DNA of 64,000 nt, taken from the NCBI GenBank assembly GCA_963842335.1, contig CAWJGF010000006.1, positions 20,174 to 84,173 of the forward strand. The letters run 5' to 3'. The first letter of the stretch is position 1. The number at the start of each line of letters is the position of its first letter. The notes below the pieces were generated by a model. The model had not been told where the DNA came from, did no database searches, and saw nothing but the letters and a program-made list of their open reading frames with translations. This stretch comes from PALSA-600 sp963842335 (GTDB lineage: Bacteria > Actinomycetota > Thermoleophilia > Gaiellales > Gaiellaceae). Position numbers and translations under genes: made by a program. Below, piece after piece: positions 51,773 to 59,008 of the stretch.

Positions 51773-52737
51773 CAGGCGGCTTCCGCAGGGACCTCGAACC
51801 GGACCTCGAAACCGCCGTCGCGACCGGGCTTGGCGGCGAGCGCACCACCCACGAGCACCGCGCGCTCGCGCATCCCGCGGAGGCCGCCGCCGGTGGGCGA
51901 CCCCTCAGTCATCCCACGGCCGTTGTCAACCACGCGAAGCACAACGCTGTTGGCTCCACCCTCGAGCGCCACTTCAACCCGACTTGCCTGGGAGTGTCGC
52001 GCAACGTTTGTCAGGCTCTCCTGTGTCACGCGGTAGATCGCAAGCTCACTCTCCGCGGAGACTTTCGGGAGGCTCGAAGCGAAGCGGCGCTCGACGACGA
52101 TGCCGCTCTGATCGCTGAACGTGCGCGACAGTTGCGTCAGTGCGCTGACCAGCCCGAGGTGCTCGAGCAGCTCAGGCCGCAGCTCTTGTGCAATCCGTCG
52201 CACCTCTTCGAGCGACGTTCTGACCGCTGTCTTCGTCTCGTTCACGTGCTGCGGTAGATCATCCGCACCGGTAGTCGCAAGCGCGTCGAGTTGGAGCAAA
52301 ACGCCGGTCAGCACCTGCCCGACCTCGTCGTGCAGATGGCGCGCAACTCTCAACCGCTCAGCCTCCTGGGCAGCCAACGCTCGGCGACTGCTCTCACGAC
52401 GCTCGGCCTCAAGGCGATCGAGCATCTGATTGAACGCGTGGACGACCTCCGCCACCTCGACGCTTCCCTCCTCAGCAAGTCGCTGTCCGGGCTGCAGCAG
52501 GTCAACCGTTCGCATCCGCTCGACAAGCCGACCCACCGGCGCAAGCGCCCTTCTGAGCAGCAGGAGGTTGGCGATCAGCATGACGCAGAGCCCGACGAGG
52601 AGATCGAGGCTCTCGACGACCGCAACCGAGGTATGGATCGGCCCTGCCGCGAGCACAAGCACGAAGCTGCCGAGCAGCAGCAGCCCCGCGTTGATCGCGA
52701 AGACACGCCAGAGCAGCGGTAGCCGGGAAATTCCCAT
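51772..52737 (-). CDS. Sensor histidine kinase, HisKA_3 (LiaS/NarX) type
   Basis: A 321-residue membrane sensor with two N-terminal helices (VFAINAGLLLLGSFVLVLAA; LLVGLCVMLIANLLLLRRAL), a HAMP-like linker (RALAPVGRLVERMRTVDLL), the phospho-His block RVARHLHDEVGQVLTGVLLQ and an HATPase with VTQESLTNVARHSQA and VVDNGRGM. The external loop is very short, so it probably senses within the membrane. ATG 52737 is used; TTG 52746 would add three residues. It pairs with the regulator that follows. Confidence 0.93.
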   Translation of the reverse strand: MGISRLPLLWRVFAINAGLLLLGSFVLVLAAGPIHTSVAVVESLDLLVGLCVMLIANLLLLRRALAPVGRLVERMRTVDLLQPGQRLAEEGSVEVAEVVHAFNQMLDRLEAERRESSRRALAAQEAERLRVARHLHDEVGQVLTGVLLQLDALATTGADDLPQHVNETKTAVRTSLEEVRRIAQELRPELLEHLGLVSALTQLSRTFSDQSGIVVERRFASSLPKVSAESELAIYRVTQESLTNVARHSQASRVEVALEGGANSVVLRVVDNGRGMTEGSPTGGGLRGMRERAVLVGGALAAKPGRDGGFEVRFEVPAEAA

Positions 52738-52761
52738 CGTGAACAATCGCCGAGGTCAGTT

Positions 52762-53178
52762 CTAACGCACCGGCGACGTCGCCAGCGCCAGCCGCCGCGC
52801 GCTGCGCGCTCGCGTCGCCGGCGGTGCAATGACGATCGGCACCGACGTGGCGGCCTCGAGATCGTGGGCGAGCGAACAGTGCAACCGGCGGCTGGAGGCC
52901 CCGCACAGCCGCGACCCGACGACGATTGCGTCCGCTCCCTCCTCGGCGGCGACGCAAACGATCCCCTCGACGCGGGCACCGGTGACGATCCGCACCTCCA
53001 CCCCGCCAAGTCCACGGGCGATCGCCTCGAGCGCCTGTTCGTCTCGGGTGGACGCGTCGACTGCGACATGCACGAGCACGAGTCGCAAGCAAAGTCGCGC
53101 GGCAAGTGCCGCGGCGAGCTCCGCCGCGACGCGGCTTCCGTCGGAGTCGCTCACTCCACAGATGATCGTCCCGCCCAT
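52762..53178 (-). CDS. Universal stress protein (UspA family)
   Basis: A 138-residue single Usp domain. It starts GTIICGVSDSDGSRVAAELA, has the middle strand LVLVHVAVDASTRDE, and ends with the nucleotide-binding pattern DAIVVGSRLCGASSRRLHCS, close to the ATP-binding G-x2-G-x9-G-S form. ATG 53178 is supported by GGAGG 9 nt upstream; the longer frame has no family similarity. It lies 24 bp upstream of the histidine kinase on the same strand and may be co-transcribed with the two-component system. Confidence 0.88.
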   Translation of the reverse strand: MGGTIICGVSDSDGSRVAAELAAALAARLCLRLVLVHVAVDASTRDEQALEAIARGLGGVEVRIVTGARVEGIVCVAAEEGADAIVVGSRLCGASSRRLHCSLAHDLEAATSVPIVIAPPATRARSARRLALATSPVR

Positions 53179-53379
53179 CCGATTGCCTCCATCGATGCTT
53201 TGACATGCGCGTAGTTCTGGTCGCACTTTCGTCGTCGACGACTGCCTTGACGATGGAGGCGTGGCCCCATTTCCGAAGATGGGTGCTCGACCTGATGGAA
53301 CAGTCGAGAACGCTGCGGCACCGTGCGTTCCACACCCAGCGCCGCGCATCCGGCGGGGCGCCTCCGAGAAGGAGATGTG

Positions 53380-53892
53380 ATGAATGAGACGCTGATCACT
53401 CCGGCTGGACTCACACGACTGATCGAGAAGCTCGACTGGCTCAAGACGGTCGGCAGGGACGAGATCACTGACCGCTTGCGACAGGCCGCAGCATCCGACG
53501 CCGACCTCAACGCGAACTCTGACTACTTGAGCGCCCGCGAGGAGCAGGCCTTGCTCGAAGCGAAGATCGTGCGCCTGGAGCAGCGGCTCGATGCGATTCA
53601 AGTCGCCGAAGCGGACCCTGGAAACGATCTTCTCGACCTCGGTGAGCGCGTACGTCTTCGCGACCTGAAGACAGGCAATCACGTCGAGTACGAACTCGTC
53701 GGCTCATTCGAGGCCGATCCGCGCGCAGGCAAGATCTCCGCGGCGTCCCCACTCGGGCGAGCAATCCTCGGCCGCGGCAGCGGCGAGATCGCCCTCGTCG
53801 ACGCGCCGAAGGGTCGGCTCCGCTACAGGATCCTCGCCATCGAGCCCGCGCTCCGTCACGAGATCGAACATCCGGCTTCGCGATCAACTTAG
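53380..53892 (+). CDS. GreA/GreB-family transcription factor with altered tip
   Basis: A 170-residue protein with the Gre layout: an N-terminal coiled-coil finger (residues 1-75) and a C-terminal FKBP-like domain. The start LITPAGLTRLIEKLDWLKTV resembles the GreA opening. At the finger tip the usual GDLxENAEY reads ADLNANSDY, keeping the Asp but replacing the catalytic Glu by Ala. The C-terminal part has VEYELVGSFEADPRAGKISA then SPLGRAILGR, as in GreA. ATG 53380 follows GGAGATGTG. It may be an RNA polymerase secondary-channel regulator rather than a cleavage factor. Confidence 0.85.
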   Translation: MNETLITPAGLTRLIEKLDWLKTVGRDEITDRLRQAAASDADLNANSDYLSAREEQALLEAKIVRLEQRLDAIQVAEADPGNDLLDLGERVRLRDLKTGNHVEYELVGSFEADPRAGKISAASPLGRAILGRGSGEIALVDAPKGRLRYRILAIEPALRHEIEHPASRST

Positions 53893-53943
53893 GCGGTGGG
53901 CTTATCGCCTGCGCCATTGTTCGCAAGTGCACCCTGAGGCGGC

Positions 53944-54414
53944 CTACGTTGGATCGCTCTGAGCGGAGTACCGCGACAGCATCGGCGGAGTGTGGAAACA
54001 CTCGGCGAAGCTGAACGGTCGCGTGACGAGCGCCGGTACTTTGGCGGCGCCGGAATGGAGTGGATTCATCAACACGACGTCTGCTTCCGGGAGGACCTGC
54101 GAGCGGACTGCAGCTAGCAGGCTGCGACGTTCGTCTAGCCACGCGGTTACCCATTCGCGGATCGCATCGTCGCGATCGGCGTCGAGAACCCGCTCGGGGG
54201 TCGCATCGATCTCTGTCCAGCCCAAGACGTAGTCGCCTGGCGCGTCGACTGGACTGTCGGGCAGGTATCGCACGGCCACCAGCACCGCAAGCCCCGCCTG
54301 GGAGGCGAAGTTGACTACCGGTACGCCGGGCCGCGAGTAGCGGCCGCCATGTCTCAGTGTTCCTGCGCCGTCGAGTGCAGTCTGCTCCGTTCGAGTGAGT
54401 CGCCAGAGTCGCAT
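53944..54414 (-). CDS. RES-domain protein, orphan, lacking the usual Glu
   Basis: A 156-residue protein with the RES fold (ART-like NAD+-degrading toxins such as MbcT). It starts MRLWRLTRTE, then has LRHGGRYSRPGVPVVNFASQ, where the family usually has GGRWN-x-x-G-x-xVVY. The late block VRSQVLPEADVVLMNPLH matches the conserved Ser and the NPLH segment. The position that is normally Glu (LAALE in relatives) reads LAVLV here. There is no Xre/MbcA-type antitoxin gene on either side. It could be inactive, a non-toxin relative or controlled in trans. Confidence 0.72.
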   Translation of the reverse strand: MRLWRLTRTEQTALDGAGTLRHGGRYSRPGVPVVNFASQAGLAVLVAVRYLPDSPVDAPGDYVLGWTEIDATPERVLDADRDDAIREWVTAWLDERRSLLAAVRSQVLPEADVVLMNPLHSGAAKVPALVTRPFSFAECFHTPPMLSRYSAQSDPT

Positions 54415-54575
54415 CGGGAAAGATCATCGCACGATGCCGACATTTGGCTTGGGCGAGCGTCCTCACGGCTGCGCCGCTGGCCGACTCCAGGGGTGGGTTC
54501 ATTTGAGGGGCCTTCCCGGCAACGCCTGCCCAGCGAAGGGTTGCGTCAGGCTCGGCTTCGGGCAATGATTTCTCG

Positions 54576-55121
54576 ATGGGTTCGAGCCTCGCGTCTCCTA
54601 CGGACAATCGGCCGACGCGGAGAGATCGGGAACGGGTCGCGGAAGTACTTCGTCGTGCGTGTGTGGATGACAGGCTGTCGTCCGAGACGTTTGTCAGCCG
54701 CCTCGATCTCGTCTACGCCGCGCGGACGCGTTCCGAGCTCGATCGGCTCGTCGCCGACCTGCCGGAGCCGTCCGTTGCCCGCAAGCTGCTCCTCAGCGCG
54801 GTCGCGTGGGGGTCGGGTTTGTCAGCCGATCTTTCGCGAGCGTGGCGGTCGCCGCGGCTGCCGCGAATGATCCTCCCGCAGCGCCCAGAGGTCATGATCG
54901 GCCGCTCCCCGTTCGCTGACTTTGTCGTCGCGAACCAGACCGTCTCGTCAAGGCACGCGCTGCTGAAGCACGACGGCACATCGTGGGTGATTCAGGACGC
55001 GGGATCGACGAACGGAACATTCCTGAACGGCTGGCGAATCACCGATCCCATGGCAGTGCGGCCCGGCGACGAACTGACCGTCGGCGAGAGCACCTTCGTG
55101 CTCGTTCTTCCGCGCGCCTAG
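54576..55121 (+). CDS. DUF1707 and FHA domain protein
   Basis: A 181-residue protein with an N-terminal DUF1707 domain (RRDRERVAEVLRRACVDDRL then AARTRSELDRLVADLPEP) and a C-terminal FHA domain (residues ~95-178). The FHA part has VMIGRSPFADFVVANQTVSS then RHALL, and DAGSTNGTFLNGWRI, the phosphothreonine-binding core Arg, Ser-x-x-His and Asn. It therefore probably binds a Thr-phosphorylated partner of a Ser/Thr kinase, none of which is encoded nearby. Bases 55122-55350 downstream hold no gene that I can support. Confidence 0.9.
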   Translation: MGSSLASPTDNRPTRRDRERVAEVLRRACVDDRLSSETFVSRLDLVYAARTRSELDRLVADLPEPSVARKLLLSAVAWGSGLSADLSRAWRSPRLPRMILPQRPEVMIGRSPFADFVVANQTVSSRHALLKHDGTSWVIQDAGSTNGTFLNGWRITDPMAVRPGDELTVGESTFVLVLPRA

Positions 55122-55350
55122 TCTCAGGCGTCTCTGTGAGACCGTGGAGTCGGACTATCTCTCAGCTAGCGACGCTCACGCGGTTTGTGAGGCTATCGTC
55201 GCCACCTCCATGAGACGCTGCCCGCCAGGCCTCCTCTGCGAAGACCAGATGGCGACTTGAGATCGACTATCCGGGTTTCGCGTTCCCGTCGGTTCTCAAG
55301 CGCTCGCGCCCAGTGGCCGCCATTCGCGCTAACGGACGCTCACTCCTCGT

Positions 55351-56469
55351 TCAAGCAGGCCCTGCGTGGAGCTCCGGAACTGTCTCGTGGTTGAGGTCCG
55401 GTGGCGACTCCAGGTCGGCGTGGGCGGCGTGCTTGAGGGGGAAACTGAGTTCGAAGACGGATCCTCCGCCGGCGACGCTCGAGGCGGTGCAGGTGCCGCC
55501 GTGGGCGCGGGCGACGGCGGCCACGATCGAGAGCCCGAGGCCGGCACCGCCCTCCCGGCGCGAGCGGGAAGCATCCGAGCGGGCGAACCGCTCGAAGACC
55601 CGCGCCAGCGATTCGGGCGCGATCCCGACTCCGTCGTCGGCGACCGAGATGACGACCATGTGCCGCTCGCCTCGTGCGGAGAGCTCGATCCGTGCATGCT
55701 CGTCGGTGTACCGCACTGCGTTCTCGAGCAGCGCGTCGAGCGCGGCGCGCAGCCACGTGTCGTCGACCTGAAGCGTGACGTCGAGGATTTTCCCGAGCCG
55801 CCACGCACGCGGTGCGACCTCTGCCCAGCGCATGAACACATCCTCGAGAAACGGGACGAGGCGGATGCTCGTCGGCATGATGAACTCGGGGCGCTCGGCG
55901 CGCGCGAGCAGGAGGAGGCGCTCGACGATCCGCTCGATGCGCTGCAACTCGTCGAAGGCGACCGCGAGCTCAGGCTGATCGCTGCCGAGGCGGCGTTCCA
56001 GGAGTTCCAGGTGGCCGCGAGCGATCGTGACGGGAGTTCGAAGCTCGTGCGACACATCGTGGAGCAGTCGTTCTTCCTGGTCGAGCAGCGTTGCTCGCTC
56101 ATCCGCGAGAGCGGCGACGGTCTCGAGCGCGTCCGCACGGCGTCTCGCGTGCCAGACCATTGCGAGGAACATCGCCGACATCAGCGGCACCTCGAAGAGC
56201 TCGCCCCAGAGCTGCAGGCCGTCGAAGGCGTCGGAGAGGATCGACGCCCCGGTTGCGATCGCGACCACGGCGAGGATGGCCGACGTCTTGGAGACCGACC
56301 AAACGCGGAAGCCGTAAAGGACGGTGAGGCTGATCCAGATGACGTGGAAAGGGATCGTCTCCCAGGACGGCCAGGCGACCATCACTGCGAGACATGCGAC
56401 GGCGAGCGCTGCCCACGCCAGGTCGAGATGCCGGGCGGCGCTAGGCGAGAGCCAGCCGGTAGCCCGCAT
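55351..56469 (-). CDS. Sensor histidine kinase, HisKA type
   Basis: A 372-residue sensor. The N-terminal ~130 residues hold about four membrane helices (WAALAVACLAVMVAWPSWET; VIWISLTVLYGFRVW; AILAVVAIATGASILSDAF; LMSAMFLAMVWHARRRADAL). The phospho-His block is LLHDVSHELRTPVTIARGHL. The ATPase has DALLENAVRYTDEHARIELS, VADDGVGIAPESLARVFERF and GGAGLGLSIVAAVARAHGG. ATG 56469 overlaps the end of the regulator gene by 29 bp, which is large but usual when no later start exists. It is the partner of the upstream OmpR-type regulator. Confidence 0.92.
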   Translation of the reverse strand: MRATGWLSPSAARHLDLAWAALAVACLAVMVAWPSWETIPFHVIWISLTVLYGFRVWSVSKTSAILAVVAIATGASILSDAFDGLQLWGELFEVPLMSAMFLAMVWHARRRADALETVAALADERATLLDQEERLLHDVSHELRTPVTIARGHLELLERRLGSDQPELAVAFDELQRIERIVERLLLLARAERPEFIMPTSIRLVPFLEDVFMRWAEVAPRAWRLGKILDVTLQVDDTWLRAALDALLENAVRYTDEHARIELSARGERHMVVISVADDGVGIAPESLARVFERFARSDASRSRREGGAGLGLSIVAAVARAHGGTCTASSVAGGGSVFELSFPLKHAAHADLESPPDLNHETVPELHAGPA

Positions 56470-57103
56470 GCCGCACCGTTTGGATCGGAGAATCCGGCCC
56501 GAGCTTCTTGCGTAGTCGTCGAACGCACACGTCGACAACGTTCGAGCCGGGGTCGAAGCTGTAGCCCCATACCTCGGAGAGGAGCCGCTCGCGGCTCACG
56601 ACCTCCCCCGGGTGGGTAGCGAGGTGGTAGAGCAGGCGGAACTCGCGGTCGGAGAGGTCGGTGATGGTGTCGTCGACCCGGGCCTGTCGTCGCGCGAGGT
56701 CGAGCTCGAGCCCTCCGACCCGCACCGTCGATGCGTCCTCGCTCGTTCCGTGCCGCAGTTGAACGCGTACGCGCGCGACGAGCTCGTCGAACGAGAATGG
56801 CTTCGATAGGTAGTCGTTCGCGCCCAGATGAAAGCTCCGCAGCTTCGTTGGCAGGTCGTTGCGAGCCGAGAGAATCAGTACTGGCAGCTCGGGTCGGTTG
56901 CGATGAAGCTCCTCGAGTAGGCGCAGACCGTCGAGGCGTGGCAGTTGCAGGTCGAGGACGACCAGCTCGTACGGTTCGCATAGTGCGAGCGCGAGTCCCG
57001 AGACACCGTCTTCGGCGCCGTCGACGGCGAATCCTTCGGCCTCGAGCCCGACCTTCAGGAACCCGAGAATCCGGGGCTCGTCTTCGATGACCAGGATCCG
57101 CAT
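56441..57103 (-). CDS. OmpR/PhoB-family response regulator
   Basis: A 220-residue regulator. The receiver has MRILVIEDEPRILGFLKVGL with the acidic pair, the phospho-Asp in YELVVLDLQLPRLDGLRLLE, and Lys in GANDYLSKPFSFDELVARVR. The winged-helix domain has LSDREFRLLYHLATHPGEVV and VDVCVRRLRKKLGPDSPIQT. It is transcribed away from the oxidase operon, and a long inverted repeat lies between that operon and the small gene upstream of this regulator, which makes it a candidate controller of respiration genes. Confidence 0.95.
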   Translation of the reverse strand: MRILVIEDEPRILGFLKVGLEAEGFAVDGAEDGVSGLALALCEPYELVVLDLQLPRLDGLRLLEELHRNRPELPVLILSARNDLPTKLRSFHLGANDYLSKPFSFDELVARVRVQLRHGTSEDASTVRVGGLELDLARRQARVDDTITDLSDREFRLLYHLATHPGEVVSRERLLSEVWGYSFDPGSNVVDVCVRRLRKKLGPDSPIQTVRHAGYRLALA

Positions 57104-57165
57104 GGGTCGCGGTTGCCGACCCTAACAGGCCTTTCAACTCGCGTGAGCGTGACAGCCATCGAGTG

Positions 57166-57324
57166 TCAGGCGGCGATCCGATCCACCTCTTGCTCTGGCA
57201 GCGCCAGGAGCTGATGTTGCTCGACGTGGCCTGCGCGAATGCCGTGGACAAGCAGGTGATGGAGGGCGTAGACCACGGCCGCCCCGAGGGCGGCGTTCAG
57301 GGTGATGATTGATGTGAGTGTCAT
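57166..57324 (-). CDS. 52-residue small membrane protein
   Basis: ATG 57324 opens a frame reading MTLTSIITLNAALGAAVVYA then LHHLLVHGIRAGHVEQHQLL and ALPEQEVDRIAA, with codon use like the neighbours. It is one hydrophobic helix followed by a His-rich amphipathic stretch with five His residues. No family is recognised. It lies between the OmpR-type regulator and the oxidase operon and may be part of the regulator's transcript. Confidence 0.5.
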   Translation of the reverse strand: MTLTSIITLNAALGAAVVYALHHLLVHGIRAGHVEQHQLLALPEQEVDRIAA

Positions 57325-57390
57325 GGCCCCGATCGTGCCCGGGCACGCTTAGAGGTTGCTGAGGCGCTCCTGGGAGCTTGCTGAGAACCT

Positions 57391-57445
57391 CGCCGGCGTC
57401 ACGAGACGTGACACGAAAGTGACAATCTCGTCACTTACGCCGGCG
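57391..57445. promoter_or_regulatory. Long inverted repeat upstream of the oxidase operon
   Basis: CGCCGGCGT (57391-57399) is matched by ACGCCGGCG (57437-57445), with a second inner pairing ACGAGA/TCTCGT. The interior also has the near-palindrome GTCACGAGACGTGAC and a related GTGAC-x-TCGTCAC copy. It lies 55 bp upstream of the cupredoxin start and could be a double operator, for example for the neighbouring OmpR-type regulator, or an RNA hairpin in the leader. Confidence 0.55.
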
Positions 57446-57499
57446 ATCGGCGCGGACTGCTGTATATCCGCCGTTCATGGGTGTGTGGAGCGGGGCGCG

Positions 57500-58165
57500 A
57501 TGAGTCTCCGAGCGAAGAAAGCGACAGCCACCGCCCTTGGCGTGCTTCTCGTGGCCATCCTGATCGGCGTCTACGTGACGTTCCTGACCGACGGGCCGAC
57601 GGCCTATCACGTCCCGACCGCGCCCCCCGCCCGCAACGCGAACCTCACCCTTCAGACCGTGGCGGCAGTGGGGCCGGAGCTCTCGCCGAACGAGAACTGG
57701 GTGTCGTACCTCGTCCGCGAGCAGGGCACGTGGCATCGCAGCACGGTCTGGACGTTGCCGGCACACGCGCTTGTCCACGTCACCGTGTACCAGTTCGACG
57801 GCAAGAGCGGCTTGCGCAATCCGTTCCTGTCACAAGCGCGCGGCGTCGTCGGTGGCACGTTCACCGTGAACGGCAAGTCGATGCGCACGATCAACCCTGA
57901 CGACGCATCACACACCTTTGCGATCCCGGCACTCGGTGTGATCGTGCCGTTGCAGGGCGTCGACGACGACGCGAAGAACCAGTGCGATTTCGCGCCTTGC
58001 TCGCTGTCGACCGCGCACACCACGATCACCTTCACGTTCCGCACCGGCAAAAAAGGCCATTACCGCTGGCAATGCTTCGTGCCCTGCGCGGCCGGCTTTC
58101 TCTATGGCTTCGGAGGGCCGATGCAGACGATCGGTTACATGGATGGGTTCGTGGATGTCGTCTGA
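57500..58165 (+). CDS. Membrane-anchored cupredoxin-like protein of the oxidase operon
   Basis: A 221-residue protein with one N-terminal membrane anchor (ALGVLLVAILIGVYVTFLTD) and an extracytoplasmic cupredoxin-like domain. A possible copper His is in DASHTFAIPALGV. The C-terminal ligand loop reads WQCFVPCAAGFLYGFGGPMQ, in which the C-x3-C spacing and final Met recall the CuA loop of oxidase subunit II, but the usual His is missing. ATG 57500 is preceded by GGAG. It is the first gene of the cox operon, 9 bp before coxB, and may serve as electron donor or copper carrier. Confidence 0.75.
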   Translation: MSLRAKKATATALGVLLVAILIGVYVTFLTDGPTAYHVPTAPPARNANLTLQTVAAVGPELSPNENWVSYLVREQGTWHRSTVWTLPAHALVHVTVYQFDGKSGLRNPFLSQARGVVGGTFTVNGKSMRTINPDDASHTFAIPALGVIVPLQGVDDDAKNQCDFAPCSLSTAHTTITFTFRTGKKGHYRWQCFVPCAAGFLYGFGGPMQTIGYMDGFVDVV

Positions 58166-58174
58166 GGCGCCTCG

Positions 58175-59008
58175 ATGAACGGCCGCGCACATGCTCGCCG
58201 GATCGCTGCGCTGACAGTCGTCGGCACGGCGATCGTGTTGCCGCTCGTCATCTTTGTGCTGGGGCCGAACATGCCGCCGGGGAATCGCACGACCGGAGCG
58301 AGCTCGCAGGTGACCGACAACACGGTGCTGCTCGTGGTGATGACCCCGTTCACCGTCTTCATCCTCGTCTACCTCGCCTACGCGATCGCCGCCTTCCGGG
58401 CGCCCGCGGGCGAGGAGTTGCGCGACGGGCCGCCCATCCGTGGCCACACGCCGTCGCAGATCGCCTGGCTCGCAGCCACCAGCGCTGCGGTGCTGTTTCT
58501 GGCGATCTTCGGGACGGCGGAGCTCTTCGCGTCGAACGGCTCGGGCGGCGGCAGCGGACCGAGGCCGATCGCGAAGCCCGGCGGGCCAGTGCTCCCGATC
58601 CAGGTGATCGGCCAGCAGTGGGAGTTCACCTACCGCTATCCGACCTACGGCGGCGTCGAGACAGCGCAGCTCGTGCTGCCGGTCCACCGCGAGATCGAGT
58701 TCCACGTCACGTCGCTCGACGCAATCCACTCATTCTGGGCATACGAGCTCGGGGTGAAGGCCGACGCGAACCCCGGCGTCGACAACATCGCGTTCGTGAA
58801 GGCGACGAAGACTGGCGACTTTCAGATTCGGTGCGCCGAGCTGTGTGGGCTTTGGCACGGCTACATGTACGACACCGGCCTCGTCGTCGACAACGCACAC
58901 TTCAACTCGTGGATCGCAACCCAGCGCAAGCAGTTCACGCCCGTGGAGAAGTACCTTCCGCCGTACGCGCTGACCTATAAGCCAGACCCGCAGGATCGTG
59001 CCGGATGA
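58175..59008 (+). CDS. coxB: Cytochrome c oxidase subunit II
   Basis: A 277-residue subunit with a leading helix, two further membrane helices (LLVVMTPFTVFILVYLAYAI; IAWLAATSAAVLFLAIFGTA) and a periplasmic CuA domain. The CuA ligands are the His in SLDAIHSFWAYELGVKADAN and the loop RCAELCGLWHGYMYD, complete with two Cys, His and Met. QQWEFTYRYPTYGGVE carries the aromatic electron-entry patch. There is no fused cytochrome c domain. The stop overlaps the coxA start by ATGA. Confidence 0.93.
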   Translation: MNGRAHARRIAALTVVGTAIVLPLVIFVLGPNMPPGNRTTGASSQVTDNTVLLVVMTPFTVFILVYLAYAIAAFRAPAGEELRDGPPIRGHTPSQIAWLAATSAAVLFLAIFGTAELFASNGSGGGSGPRPIAKPGGPVLPIQVIGQQWEFTYRYPTYGGVETAQLVLPVHREIEFHVTSLDAIHSFWAYELGVKADANPGVDNIAFVKATKTGDFQIRCAELCGLWHGYMYDTGLVVDNAHFNSWIATQRKQFTPVEKYLPPYALTYKPDPQDRAG

